The notes: generated by a model from the letters alone, not told the origin. A stretch of DNA of 64,000 nt from Cryptomeria japonica (GCF_030272615.1 NC_081413.1:19538285-19602284), one strand, 5' to 3'; positions 1 through 12,515 are shown, counted from the stretch's first letter. A program made the numbers and translations.

Positions 1-343
1 CCCTCCTTCAGGATCCACTTTCATCCTTTCACTTCACACACACTCACGACCAATTCATCCATAATAAACTTACCCATTCCCATCATGGCTTGTTATTGAT
101 CTACCCAAGATTGGTTAGCCATTCATAATAAACCTCCCTTTCCATCCATAATAAATCAAATCCTATCTGTGGCTACGACAAATCCTACATCTAGTGATGG
201 GTGTGGAACTAAGAACATCACATGTTTCGAGGAGTACAGTTTCTTCCAACTTCCTTCAGTCTATCCGCGCATAATTTGCAATAAAATAACATCTGCATCG
301 CCAGTCCGCAATAAAGTTTCATCTTCTCCGCAATAAAGTATCA
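1..343 (+). repeat. Inverted copy of 22480-22822 (gypsy 3' region)
   Basis: The first 343 bases match the reverse complement of 22480-22822 almost base for base, including the repeated ATAATAAA-type words and the Pst-like block around the CGCGCATAATTTGC segment. A third, more diverged relative lies at about 63400-63500. The two main copies face each other because the parent elements have opposite orientations. Confidence 0.9.
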
Positions 344-1719
344 GCTCTTTACATATTAGGTCCTTTCATTCCAAAGTCAAACTCTTCTTCCCTTCCATCC
401 ATCTTGGGTCTTTACCTTCATCCATCCACCAATCCATCACCTCAAATGATCCATAAGAAAGATCAACAAAGGAAAACATCTTTGAACTTATTTCAACCAT
501 CTATCTAAACATCTTTCCAAAACTATTCTTCCATCATTTCCTTATCTATTTTGGGTCCTTATGTCCCAAAATTCAATTTTCCTCTATCTCTTCATCACTT
601 CTCGAGTTGTGTACCAACACTCATCGTGAATACATTTCCATCTATCATCACACAAATCTTAAAACATTCTATCTATTATCTAGCACCTCTTTTCTATCCT
701 TCAATCCCTATCATTCAATGCTTTGCATAAATATTTCATCTATGAAATAGGCATTTGTGTCATTTTGTCACATGCTTGCCCATGCTCGAATCTCATGTTC
801 AGTCTTTTTCCTAGATATCTATTCATGAAATGCTTCAGAATCCAAGGTTGTTTCTCTTTAACATTTTCTTTTGGTTGGGATACACACTCAATCCAAAAGA
901 GAACCACTTATCATATCTTGGTACCGACATCTTTTGATTACTATATCTCATACACTTAATCAATTTCTCTAAATCATTGTGATCTCTTAAATTGAAGACA
1001 TGGCTAGTGAAAAATCTAAAATCTTGCTTCAATGCCACTGTAATTATCAAACCCATGCAAGTTTCATCACTTACAAGCCAATGCAAGAAAAATAAAGAGA
1101 GAAAAAAAGAAATATCAAAAGCATGAGCAAGAAAATGAATATCAAGAAAAGCAAAATGCAATATCAAAATGCTTGGCTATGAGAACATGCAAATAACTCC
1201 ATCGGGGCTATGGATGTCTGGCTAGCAATGGAACAATATTTGTGAGATTATAGTGATAACCTCGTCAGGGCTATGGACGCTCGCTGACAGTGAGGCTCTA
1301 TCCAAGATGCTTTTGAAGTCAAGGTAACTCATATAGCGAGCCATGCTGGATTATGAAGATTACAATGATCATATGAGTCAGAATGAACCCACTTGCACAC
1401 ACATGGGTAATCAAAGACTAAGTACCTTGATCTAGTTTGGGATTCTTCTTCCCTTTTGAGTCTACTTCCTAGTTGTTAGAAATGTTCAGTTGAATTTTCC
1501 AGAGGTTCCAAGTGTGGGTTGGGTCTCTATCTTTGAAAATTTTAGGAACACTTATTCAGATAGTGCTAATTGTTGTGACAATCTTACATATCAGCTTTTT
1601 GCAAATGGAAACCTCTATGCTTGGGGGAAAAGTTCATCCACTCTATTCTTCCTACCATATCTCCCATTATCCTTCCTCCAATACCCATTGCCCTATCTAA
1701 CTTCATCATTATCTGCAAT

Positions 1720-2370
1720 CTTTCTTCACTCTAATCCATATCCTCTTATCCATACCATCTATTCTATCTATTCATTTCTTCTATCATCCAGTGCTATCTA
1801 TAATCTTGCTTCACATTATCCATATCCTCTAATCTATATCCTCTTATCCATACCATCTATCCTATCTATTCATTTCTTCTATCATCCAGTGTTATCTACA
1901 ATCTTGCTTCACTCTAATTCATATCCTCTTATCCATACCATCTATCCTATCTATTCATTTCTTCTATCATCCAGTGCTATCTATGATCTTGCTTCACTCT
2001 AATCCATATCCCTTATCCTAGCTATTCATTGCTTCTATCATCCCGTGCTATCTAAGATCTTGCTTCACTCTAATCTATATCCCTTATCCTATCTATTCAT
2101 TGCTTCTATCATCCAATGCTATCTATGATCTTGCTTCACTCTAATCCATATCCCTTATCCTATTATTCATTGCTTCTATCATCTAGTTCTATCTACGATC
2201 TTGCTTCACCTCATTCATATCCTCATTCATATCCCTTATCCTATCTATTCATTGCTTCTATCATCTAGTGCTTTCTATAATCTTGCTTCACTTTATCCAT
2301 ATCCCATATCCTATCTATTCATTGCTTCTATCATCTAGTGCTTTCTACAATCTTGTTTCTCCTATCCATA
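1720..2370 (+). repeat. Minisatellite, about 8 copies of a 70-100 bp unit
   Basis: The core CTTCTATCATCCAGTGCTAT recurs near 1777, 1876, 1960, 2032, 2103, 2174, 2256 and 2325, each followed by a CTATNNTCTTGCTTCAC-like tail and a TCCATATCC-type block. Spacing is 69 to 99 bp. The array sits in the 3' non-coding region of the gypsy element. Confidence 0.85.
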
Positions 2371-2524
2371 TTCTATCTCTATCCAATCCCCTTTTCCATC
2401 CTTGATCTTGATCAAAACTATGGACACAAAAAATCCATTTCCACCTCAATGGTTCAGTCATCCATTCATAATATTCCTTGTCTTTCTATACATTGGGGCA
2501 ACCAAAGACATCTTTCTTCTAATC

Positions 2525-2695
2525 CACAAACTCAAAAAATTGAAATATCCAAAAACTCAAAAAATCAAAATATCCAAAAACTCAAAAAATCAAAAAATCC
2601 AAAAAAATTCAAAAAATCAAAATATCCCCCCCAAAAATTAAAAAATCGACAAAATCAAGTAAAACTTGAAAATCAAAAAACATGAAAGCATGGAC
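2525..2695 (+). repeat. A-rich simple repeat (CAAAAAATC / CCAAAAACT)
   Basis: Short words such as ATCCAAAAACTCAAAAAATC repeat with small variations for about 170 bp. Predicted reading frames here are Lys/Asn/Ile-rich artefacts of the repeat. Confidence 0.8.
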
Positions 2696-2794
2696 CATCC
2701 ATCAAATCAATTCAACAATAGAAAAAACTCTCAAAGTCTGCAATCAAACTAATCACATCTTGTTAATCAATTCATTATTGAAAATCAACATCAA

Positions 2795-3060
2795 CATCAA
2801 ACATGTCTTATACAAGGATAGGTACACTTGAAACTAGATAGATAGGTCTTATACGGGGTACTCACTCTTTGAGACCAGACATTCCTATCAATCACCGAGT
2901 CTTGATAATCAATCCATTTATCAACATCAACATCAACATAAACATCAACATGTCTTATACAAGGATAGGTACACTCGAAACCAAACAGATTGGTCTTATA
3001 CGAGGTACTCACTCTTTGAAACCAAACATTCTTATCAATCATCAAACTAATCAAAACAAT
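2795..3060 (+). repeat. Tandem repeat around GTCTTATACAAGG ... TTGAAAC
   Basis: Two to four imperfect copies of a block containing GTCTTATACAAGGATAGG, a GTACACTTGAAAC segment and a GGTACTCACTCTTTGA segment occur here. A related array of the same core words follows at 4330-4640, so one ancestral unit has been amplified twice inside the element. Confidence 0.75.
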
Positions 3061-4329
3061 GACATTAATCAGTATGACTGCTAGATTTTGTTCTAGTTAG
3101 CCTTATCTTGATCAATTGATGGAAGTACATGTTTCAAAGATCATGTTGCACATATCATATCCATCCATTTGAGATATCACCAAAAATTCACAAATGCTTA
3201 TCAATCCTGGACATACTTAGCGTAGTCACTGTCCTTAGTTTATCTGAATCAGTTATCCAAATCATATCCCACAATGGCTTGGTGATCAATGCACATATCC
3301 ATATCAAAGTAGTATCAACAGCAAGGGGCAAAATCCTAACCTCGTTGGGGGCATTTCACCTTCAAGATTTTCAACATCAGACCAAACACGTAGCAAGACA
3401 ACAAGGATCAGAACAACCAACAAATGACAAACAACAAGGCAAGAAGGCTAGACATCGTGGACTTGAACTGATTTCAACTGAACAAAGATCTATTTGCAAT
3501 ATGTTTTATTTAACAAGAGTAGATTCCAAATAGCATGCATGCTTACTTATGGTTGTTAATTTTTTCTTATCATATGTCCTAAGTAACTTGAGGATGTCTT
3601 AATGAATAGAGAAGCAAGGGAGGAATGTGATGTTTTCTTTGTTTGTTGTTTGGGAGTGAGGCCTTCTATTATACAAATTTGTCTTACGATGTGATCAGGT
3701 AACATATCACTGAAGACATTTCGGATTTGTATGGGATAGTGGTTAAGTCTTGTCTATTTATGCAAGGAACACTCAGGTCATCTTGTTTCAATTATACCTT
3801 GATGCTTGTGTCATCTTGTAATATCAAAATCCATGTAAGTTATACTCGGGTCATTATGGTTCAATTATACCATGATTCTCGTATCAACTTTCAACAAATC
3901 AAGGCTCGATGATGAAAACAAAGGAAGCACTAGCACTTTGATCACAATAGATGGCAACATTGAGAACGAGAATGCCTATTAAGCTTTGCATTAGCAATCA
4001 CATCATTATCATCTTAATCTTGCATTAGGTTGCATATCATTTTAATCTTGCATTAGTATCATTTCATTATCATTATCATTATCATAAATCTCACATCTCA
4101 TAAATCAAAGAAATGCATCATCATATTTTTCCTTATCAAAATCGTGAATCATACATTCACATCATAATCGAAATCAAGAGCATTTATCTAAGCATCACAT
4201 CATCCTCATAGAATCTCATATCAAAATATAATGCATATCATTCATCATTGCATCCCTCATGTGCATATCTATCGTATCATCATGGAATATTTCTTCACTT
4301 TCATATCTTCATCATTCTTCCAAACTATC

Positions 4330-4640
4330 TTCTATCATGTCTTATACATGATGTATCTTTCCTGAAACTAGATGTTTTGATCAGCTCTTATACAGGATAT
4401 ATCATTCTTGAAACCAGATGTTTTGATCAGCTCTTATACAGGATATATCGTTCCTAAAACTAGGTGTTTTGATTAGCTCTTATATAGGATATATCGTTCC
4501 TAGAACTAGATGCTCGATCATTCCTAAAACCAGATGCTCGATCATCCATGTCTTATATAGGTGGTATCATTCCTGAAACCATATGCTCGATCATCCATGT
4601 CTTATATAGGAGGTGTCATACTTGAAACTAAACTTGATCT
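4330..4640 (+). repeat. Tandem repeat, about 55-60 bp unit with CTTATACAGGATATAT
   Basis: About five imperfect units contain a CTTATA(C/T)A(G)G(A)TATAT segment, then TTCCTGAAAC, then a GATGTTTTGATCAGC or GATGCTCGATCATCC segment. The units resemble the repeats at 2795-3060 in the CTTATAC and GAAAC words. Confidence 0.8.
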
Positions 4641-5000
4641 CAATCCAATCAATCTAATCAATCTTATCAAACCCATGCATGTAATCACTATCCACTCTTC
4701 TATCTTTCAAATAGAATTCTTCTTCTTTCGAGAGATCATTCATCCCTTTTGTGCACAAATGATCTCCCGAGGGGGCATTATCATATCAAATATCGACATT
4801 AGTTTCATATCGACATCATTTTCATATCAAATCAATTCTTCATATCTGGGGCATCATCAATATCGTTCATCAAATCTGGGGCATCATGTCGACTTTTCAT
4901 ATCAAATCAATTTTTCATATCCATAGCATCATAACGATCAAATTTTGACATCATATCTGACAAATTTTCTTTGAATCAACATGTGGTCACACATTAACTC

Positions 5001-5014
5001 AAAGAGGGGCAAAA
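5001..5014 (+). other. Polypurine tract of the gypsy element
   Basis: AAAGAGGGGCAAAA lies directly upstream of the LTR start. The same 14 bases, reverse-complemented, lie next to the 3' LTR of the element at 17448-30081. It is the expected primer for plus-strand DNA synthesis. Confidence 0.8.
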
Positions 5015-6329
5015 TATAGACACCTAAAAGTTGCACAATGAATTAAGTGAATTTTATTCATTTAATTATTCTTAATTCTTCCAATTAATTAATATCCCTA
5101 TTCTTCTAATCGCCTATTAATTAAATTAAGATTTAATTAATATACCCTTCTTCTATCTAAGCCATTTAATTAAATTTACATTTAATTAAATCCCCCCACT
5201 TGCAAAATCCTACATCTCCCACTTGCCTCCTAAATTCTTCTAGAACCCATCTAATCCTAATCATTTAGCCTAAACCCTTCAATCATTCCTTTTCCCTAAA
5301 TTTGAGGATGTCACTTCTCAAATTTGGTGGAAAGTCTTCCAAAAGCAATAAAGCCTTTATGTCTTCAACAAGATAACTTGTTGAGTTCCCCAAAATTTGG
5401 AAGGACTCTTACAAATTAGTCCCCAAAGTCTTCCAAACCATTAATGATTAACTCACCCTTTTGGCATGGCTAGAGACTTTTTGCCTAACTCAACCCTCAT
5501 CTAAAAATAGAGTCTCATCAAGCATTCATTGCTTTGACCATGGTTATTCCTTTAACCCTTGCACAAGAGTTTACCCCTTGGGTAAAAGTTTTATCCAATG
5601 GATGACTCTAGCCTAACCTTAACCTTACCTCCTAAGGTAACCTTCATGTCTTCTCAAGCATTTAATGCTTCTTGCATCTCCTCTCAAGCAGTCTTATGTT
5701 GACAATTATCACCATTTCATTGGTGAGAATTGTAAACATGGATTGATTAACTTTCAATCCCAGCCCTTGTTAAGATTATCCAATATTGACCATCCATTGC
5801 CCTATTTTCCCTATAAATAGAGCCCATTCCTTATTTAAAATAATAAAGTCTTTGTGCATCAAACTTATAGTCTCATAACATTAAGCATATTATCTCTCTT
5901 TGATAGAATAGAATTTTAGATCATTTTGATAGCATTATAATCTTAGATATATCATGTTAATCTCATATTATGTTAGCTTCATCTTAGTATCATTTTCATA
6001 CTAGTTTAAGCTTCATATCAATATCTTACATCCTATCATCATCTAGTTTCATATCTAAATCATCAGTAGGATCTTGGTTCCATTCCATTTAGATCTTAGA
6101 ATCATTAAAATCTCATTCTTTAGGTTGTCATCTTAAAGAATCAAGTGCTCTTCCATGCTGAGAGCCACCTTGAATCTTGAAGATCCTTGGAGATAGAGGA
6201 ACATGGAACGATTTTAAAGAGTTTAGATCTATTAACTTGCTTTGTTTGGATTTCTAACCTCTAATGCAATGTTTCATGTGTGTGTTTGAGATGTTTCCTC
6301 CTATTGCAGGCTGACACCACATTTTTGAC
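5015..6329 (+). repeat. 3' LTR of the gypsy element (right end approximate)
   Basis: It begins immediately after the polypurine tract with TATAGACACC, a decayed form of the TGTAGACACC terminus seen in the related 782-bp LTRs. The first 200 bp carry the same kind of TTAATTAAAT-rich stretches as those LTRs. A TATA-like CCCTATAAATAGAGC lies at about 5807-5821, followed by AATAAAG near 5840, fitting a U3 promoter and polyadenylation region. The end is placed at TTTTTGACA near 6329 by the expected terminal CA only. Its partner LTR is outside the window. Confidence 0.55.
5809..5820 (+). promoter_or_regulatory. Putative TATA box of the LTR promoter
   Basis: CTATAAATAG lies in the middle of the LTR and is followed about 30 bp later by the sequence where R would start. 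This is a motif match only. Confidence 0.4.
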
Positions 6330-7612
6330 ATACATATATTATATTATATTATATAATATCTAAGTTATTTTTTAATTTAAAATTACCTATAAAAATTGAA
6401 TATCTGATATTCTTGGATATCCAATATCTGATTTGCCTAGGTGTTTGCCATGCCAAGGTGTACTGACACCCAGGCCAAGCAAAAAGTCAACATGAATTTT
6501 CATGTTTTAGGAGAGTGGAAAAGGCTATTTTTTTTACATCGCCACTTTTTGGCCCCCCATGATCCTGCACTAACCCATGCAACAAAACAACAAATAAATG
6601 AGTAAATGAAATATTTAATCAAATGTGTGCCACACAAATAATAAAGAGATAAAGGGTTTCATTATGGATAAGTTCTATATGAGAATTTGGGGTATCAAGC
6701 TAGGAAGAAAGAAAAAATATTATATCAATGAGTTCAATCCCATGTGTGATCAACGCCAAAAATTTTGTAAACCAATATCTCATGGAGAGCTAGATTTCTT
6801 ATTTCTTAGCTTAGAACTAATTCTCGTCAACTCCATTGTGAGACCAAGCATTAGAAAAGGCCAAAAGGGACTTGGGAAGAAAGAGTATGCACTTTTTTCT
6901 CCTTTGGGAAAGTACAAACTAAAAATAATTTTTATGTTAAAGTTTGATAACGTCATGCCCAAACTTTTTGGGCAAAAAACACAATGACAATTTTTTTATT
7001 TAAACACTTAATTGCTTGTGACCTACGTTTAATTATATGTGACAACTTAATAAGTTGCACTAAAAGAAATCTTAATTGACATTAAGAATTGGTTTCTAAA
7101 GTGAGCGATGTATTATAATTTAACTCGAAGACTTAGATCTTATCTCAAACTCCTAAGCGATCAAATTAGATTTTAATTTACGTAACAATTACAATAACTC
7201 CCATTATCTAAACTGAATAATTTAACCCTATAAATACATCACAACCTTCATAATTAATTAATTTTCCCAACTAAAATCCTTCAATATTAATTACCTTATG
7301 AGTTATTATTAATCCCTTACAATATTAAATAACTCCAAAATTCACCAAATTAACATTAATACAACTCATTGTATTATTATTAATAATTAACTAGGCATAT
7401 AAATGAACATCTTAAATGTCATCAAATTAATATTAATAAGTTGATTTAGAAAATAAATCTTCTCATAGACAAGCATTTATAATTAAATCAATCCCTTAAG
7501 AATATAAAATAATCATATATGATTAAATAATCTCCTTTACAAAATAAAATAACCAACTAACAAACTTCGTCAAAATATTCCATATTTTTTCACCCCTTAA
7601 ATAAAAGAACAC
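6330..7612. other. AT-rich DNA without a recognisable gene
   Basis: No domain or repeat boundary is convincing. A 120-codon plus-strand ORF at 6625-6987 matches nothing I recognise and has no supporting context. This stretch was contiguous with the DNA after 13427 before the copia element inserted. Confidence 0.5.
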
Positions 7613-7617
7613 ATTAA
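7613..7617. other. Target-site duplication ATTAA (left copy)
   Basis: ATTAA precedes the copia left LTR and recurs at 13423-13427 directly after the right LTR. A five-base duplication is the hallmark of LTR-retrotransposon integration. Confidence 0.9.
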
Positions 7618-8510
7618 TTTAAGGAAGTTAAGTAGCGGAAACAACTTCCTACACTAACCTTGAGAGGAGGGTAATGCAAAACTTTTTCAGATCGTTACAA
7701 CAGTTACAGAAAATAGAAATAGATATAATAGCATTCATACCACAACACAGTGATTTACATGGGGAAAACCCTTTCGGGAGAAAAACCCCACACTCCAAAA
7801 GCAGCTCAATATTTCATTCAGCAATCAAAAACTGATTACAACATACTTGCAGAGCAAGCTCTTCATAGGAGTACCACTAATCAGAGATTCAGAGGCAACT
7901 CAATAGCCATAAGACTCTTACACACAACCTCTATCTCACACACCTCATAAATAGGAGATACAATACAAGAAACCGTCAAACGGTATTACAAAACCATGGG
8001 CTAAAACCACCCAATAAGGTGTAGCCGACCTTATCTCCCTTCTAGATGCCCTATGACATGTTAAAGCACACATCAACATGTGTCGCTCCCTTTTACAGCT
8101 CATTTATGTATCCGATACAAATTATTTTTCCTATTTCAGGAGTACAAACTTCCGGAGGCCATAACTTGAAAACCGGGTGTCCAATTGACGAACCGTTTGA
8201 AGCGCCGGAAAGCTCGCGAGGTGCTCTATCACCTCGTAACCACTACACTGGTTACAGCCACTTTTTAGGGCATTTCAGAGCCTTTAAAGCCCCCAAAATT
8301 AAGTTTAAACATTTTATCGCACCCCTCCAAGATGAAAACTTTAATATCTTCAAAACTAGCTATGACCTTGCGACGCAACTTTACCGGAATGCTTATCTAG
8401 CCAACCAGAAGCTTTAGGGAGAGTTTCACACCATTTCGTGCTCAAATGAAAACTTACTATAAATAGTAACCTCACATAAATGCAAGGTTGAGACACCATT
8501 TTTCCCAACA
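7618..8510 (-). repeat. Copia 3' LTR (left copy)
   Basis: It matches 12530-13422 with the same length, 893 bp, and only scattered substitutions. On the minus strand it runs TGTTGGGAAAAATGG to TTCCTTAAA. Short ORFs found within it (for example at 7750 and 8046) are repeated in the other LTR and are not genes. Confidence 0.95.
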
Positions 8511-8522
8511 AATCTCCCACTT
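8511..8522 (-). other. Copia polypurine tract
   Basis: On the minus strand the sequence is AAGTGGGAGATT, directly abutting the TGTTGGG start of the 3' LTR, as is typical for plant copia elements. Confidence 0.85.
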
Positions 8523-8566
8523 GTTGAACACCTTGCAGGAGCGGAAGGGAATGTCAACACAATGAA

Positions 8567-10167
8567 TCAATTGCTAGGGGCCATAAAGCCCATAGACTCT
8601 GAACACCATCTGAACTTCTCTGTGCTCATAGCCTTAGTTAAAGCATCTACAACATTCATCAAAGTTTCCACCTTAACCAGCTTCACCCTACCATCTTCGA
8701 CCATATCTCTAACAAAATGATACTGAACATCAATATGTTTGGTCTGAGCATGAAATGTCAGGTTCTTAGCTAGGCTAAATGCACTCTGACTGTCACAATA
8801 AACTGTCACTGTACCTTGTTTTATTCCAATATCTGAACATAGTCTTTTTAAGCCAAATGGCCTCTTTACAAGCATGAGTAGCTGCCATATACTCTACTTC
8901 AATAGTGGATAAAGCAACCACAGCCTGTCGCTTACTCATCCAACTAATTGCACCACCAAACAAAGTAAACACATAAGCACTGGTGGATCTTCTGCTATCA
9001 ATATCACCTGCCCAATATGAATCCACATAACCATGGATATCAAGGGAATTCATGTCTCCAACTGAATTACCATGATAACACAAAGAATACTCTGAAGTAC
9101 CCTTCAAATATCTGAAGACTCTTTTGACTGCATCCCAATGAACTCTACCAGGATTAGACATATATCTAGAAAGTACTCCCACTGCTTGGGCAATGTCTGG
9201 TCTAGTACAGACCATAGCATACATCAAGCTTCCAACCGCACTCTGGTAAGGCACTCTGCTCATGTCTTCCATCTCCAATGGGGATGTAGGACAATCTGAA
9301 ACAGATAGTTTCGTTCCAACTGTAAAAGGAACACTCAATGGTCTACAATTCTGCATGTTGAACCTCTGTAACACTGAATTCACATACTTACTCTGGCCTA
9401 GCCATAGCTTTCTGTTCACCCTATCTCTTCTAATTTCCATCTCAAGAATGTGCTTTGCTGTACCAAGATCTTTCATTTCAAATTTAGCAGTGAGCTGAGA
9501 CTTCAATTCTGAAATCATACCTTTCCCTTTACCAATGAATAACATATCATCAACATACAATGCAATGAATAAGAAATGATCACCATCAGATTTATAATAA
9601 ACACATTGATCTGATTTAGAACGTTCAAATCCCAAACTCAACACATATGTATCTAATGGACGTCTTTTTTGCAACAGGAGAAAATATCTCACCGTAATCA
9701 ACACCCTCAACTTGAGAGTAGCCTTTTGCAACCAACCTTGCTTTATACTTCTCAATGCTTCCATCTGAACCAATCTTTTTCTTGAACACCCATTTACAAC
9801 CAACAGGTTTTCATCCTTCAGGCAATGGTACAAGATCCCATGTATCATTCTTTTTCAAAGCTGCCATTTCTTCCTCCATAGCAATCTTCTAGGATTCTGC
9901 ATCATTCATACCTAATGCCTCTTCTATAGATTTCAGTTCATCCACACTAGTATTCAGAGAAAAAATACATCTCCAACCATTAGGTGAATACCTTTCAGGT
10001 GGTTGTCTATGTCTTGTAGACCTTCGAACAAGCTGAGTTGGAGGTTCTTCCTCCTCTTCTGAAGATTCAGAGCTAGACTAGCTCTCCTCAACTTCTTGCC
10101 TATCTAGGGGTCTCGATTCAACTCTTTCAAGTGTAGAAGGAAGTTGAATCACATCTTCTTTTTTAGT
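8567..10167 (-). pseudogene. Copia reverse transcriptase and RNase H region, broken
   Basis: This is the C-terminal part of the copia polyprotein. Visible motifs are WDLVPLP and [11 protein letters not shown] at the start of the reverse transcriptase, the catalytic YVDDM box around 9570, the ALSTIEVEYMAA RNase H segment near 8900 and the C-terminal TKHIDVQYHFVRD segment near 8720. Two breaks are clear. First, at about 9660 the frame changes and the text jumps from [11 protein letters not shown] to [12 protein letters not shown], so roughly 70 residues usually found between them are gone, including the DVKTAFL-type segment with the first catalytic aspartate. Second, a frameshift near 8850 splits RNase H. 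Stops also lie near 9810, 9890 and 10080. The product cannot be an active polymerase. Confidence 0.9.
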
Positions 10168-11586
10168 CTATTCTGGCTGCAATGTAATAGAAGGAGACTT
10201 AATTTCTCTAAAAATAACACTTCTACTCTGAATTACCGTTTGTGCAACAGGGTCCCAAAGCTTGTATCCTTTCACACCATAACTATACCCGATGAAGATA
10301 CATTTCATAGCCTTGTTCTCCAACTTTGTTCGCTTCTCCTTTGGCACATGTGCATATGCCTCGCAACCAAAAACTCTAAGATGTCTCAATGAAGACTTGT
10401 GACCTGACCATCCTTCCATAGGCATTTTATCAACAAGAGCTGATGTAGGAGACCTGTTAATCAGGTAGCAAGCAGTGGCAATAGCTTCAGCCCAAAACTT
10501 TTGTTTGAGACCAGCACCACTCAACATACTCCTAGCCTTCTTCATCAGTGTCCTGTTCATTCTTTCTGCAACTCCATTCTGCTGTGGAGAATACGGAGTT
10601 GTCTTCTGCTTGTTAATTCCACAGTCTTTATGGAATCTATCAAAATCATTAGAGCAAAACTCACCGCCATTATCAATTCTCAAACATTTTATTTTTTTTC
10701 TAGTCTGCAACTCAATCATTGCTTTAAATTCTTTAAAACAACTAAAAACTTTAGATTTACTCTTTAGAAAATATACCCATGTCCTTCTACTAAAATCATC
10801 AATAAATGAAACATAATATGTGGATTTTCCAATCGAAGAGACATCTACTGGACCAAACACATCAGAATGGATAAGATCCAAAACCTCACAAGTTTTATGA
10901 GAACTCGAGTAAAACTGAACGCGGTTTTGTTTTCCATAAATGCAATGCTCACAGAAATCAAAGTCAAGATTACAATCATTCAAACCTTCAACAAGGTTTT
11001 TATTTTTCAAGGTCCTTAGACCCTTTTCTCCAATGTGGCCAAGTCTCTGGTGCCATAACATAGTCTTCTTTGCAGGTAACTTTGCTTCAGATGAAAGAGC
11101 ACCCTTAGGTACCCAAAAACCATTTCCATCTACTAAAGGTGAAACCTTTAAATCTTCCAATGAAGTATCCACAGATTTACTTTTTATAGAAGTGCTATTA
11201 CACTCAACAGTGTATGCTTCAAGCTTATACAAAGTGCCAAACCTGACACCTCTAGCAACTACCATAGCACCCTTAATCATCTTACATCCTGCTTTAGAAA
11301 AGACTACCTGCACACCCGCATCTATCAGTTTGCTCACAGATAACAGGTTTCGTTTTAATCCAGGGAAATGCAGCACACTATTAATCCTTTTTATTCTACC
11401 ATCAGAAAATCTGATTCTAACTTTACCTTGACCAACAATGTCTAGAGGTGAATCATCACCCAAGTACACCTTACCTCCATTAAATCCTTCATATTCAGAA
11501 AACCAATCTCTATTGGAAGTCATATGAAAAGATGTACCTGAGTCAATTAGCCAGACATCATTACCTGCATGAGTCGCCAAAGCCAC
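10168..11586 (-). pseudogene. Copia protease-integrase region (472 codons open)
   Basis: This is the longest open block of the copia polyprotein. It starts in the frame of the upstream gag and contains the aspartic protease motif WLIDSGTSFHMT, the pre-integrase zinc finger (WHQRLGH ... CEHCIYGK) and the integrase core with D in LIHSDVFGP, D in LRIDNGGEF and E in NGVAERMNRT. All three catalytic residues and the protease D-S-G are present, so this block could in principle encode active domains, but the frame stops at 10168 before the reverse transcriptase and the upstream gag is interrupted. It acts normally after processing from a Gag-Pol precursor in cytoplasmic particles and then in the nucleus. 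Confidence 0.92.
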
Positions 11587-12405
11587 AATAAATGCATCGC
11601 CATCTTCCTTATCGGACTTAGAATTAGAATCAAACTTTTTCTTTTTCTTCTTCTTCTTTTCTTCTTTGCAGTCCTTATGGATGTGACCCGGTTTACCGCA
11701 ATTCCAGCAAATGACTTTGGACTTTCCAAGAGATTTTGATCTCCCTTTGGATTTGGACTTGTTACGCTTCTCATTCTTCTTGCCTTTCTCCTTAGGTCTT
11801 GCACGAACGGTTAGGGCTTCCTTTGAACTGATGGATACCTTCCTTCACATCTCTTCACCAAGTAGGGCATCCACCATGTCTTCAGATTTCAAAACAACAG
11901 AAGTACTACCGATAGCCATAACAAGAGAATCCCACGAATCAGGCAAAGAACAAAGCAAGATCTGACATTTCTCCTCCTCATCCATCTTAACACCGACGGA
12001 TACTAATTGAGCCACCAACATATTGAATTCTTCCAGGTGGTCTGCAATTCATCCACCCTCTTCCATCTTCAAGGAATACAATTTCTTTCTTAAGAAAATT
12101 TGATTTTATAAAGATTTCGCTTGATACATCTCACCAAGCTTAGTCCATAGCTTCTTTGCAGAGTTTTCTTCATGGACATTGATTAGAACAGAGTCTGCTA
12201 GGCACAGTCTGATTAGACCCTTGGCTTTTTAGTCCATAACATCATACTGAGCTGCCACAGTAGGATCTGAGGGCCTTTAGACATTTGCATCAATAGCATC
12301 CCAAAGATCTCGATCTATTAGCAGATCTTCCATCTTCAGCTTCCACATCTCAAAATTACTTCCATTAAATTTCTCCACCTCTATTCTCCCTGACGAACTT
12401 GTCAT
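11587..12405 (-). pseudogene. Copia Gag region with CCHC zinc knuckle, interrupted
   Basis: Starting at the minus-strand ATG at 12405 the frame reads MTSSSGRIEVEKFNGSNFE, the usual start of copia Gag, then MWKLKMEDLL and later LGEMYQAKSL and SLPDSWDSLVMAI, typical of the UBN2-type Gag domain. Near 11650-11700 it carries the zinc knuckle CWNCGKPGHIHKDC (C-X2-C-X4-H-X4-C) followed by a lysine run. At least four in-frame stops occur between 11800 and 12320. The frame is the same as the protease-integrase block, so gag and pol formed one polyprotein. Gag packages the element RNA. Confidence 0.88.
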
Positions 12406-12515
12406 CTGAATATTCTTGCAACAAGATCAAAAAGTGTCTTCTGCACAAGCTCCCACTCAAATCTAGATTAGTTCAAAAAACTCAACTGCCCACAATTGAA
12501 ACCAAAGGTGATCGG

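Larger units (their letters stand above)
1..6329 (+). mobile_element. 3' part of a Ty3/gypsy-type LTR retrotransposon
   Basis: The window opens inside this element. Positions 1-343 are the reverse complement of 22480-22822, which lies in the 3' region of the complete minus-strand gypsy element at 17448-30081. At 5001-5014 the polypurine tract AAAGAGGGGCAAAA is identical to the tract of that element, and the LTR that follows starts TATAGACACC, against TGTAGACACC in the relative. The order fixes the orientation as plus strand. No reverse transcriptase, integrase or gag is recognisable in 1-5000; the stretch is low-complexity, C/T-rich and repeat-rich with only short unsupported ORFs. The 5' half and 5' LTR lie outside the window. 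The right end near 6329 is an estimate because no second LTR or duplication is available. Confidence 0.75.

Noticed and set aside
6625-6987. 120-codon plus-strand ORF in AT-rich DNA
   Set aside because: No recognisable motif, no splice or promoter context, and comparable ORFs occur by chance in such sequence.
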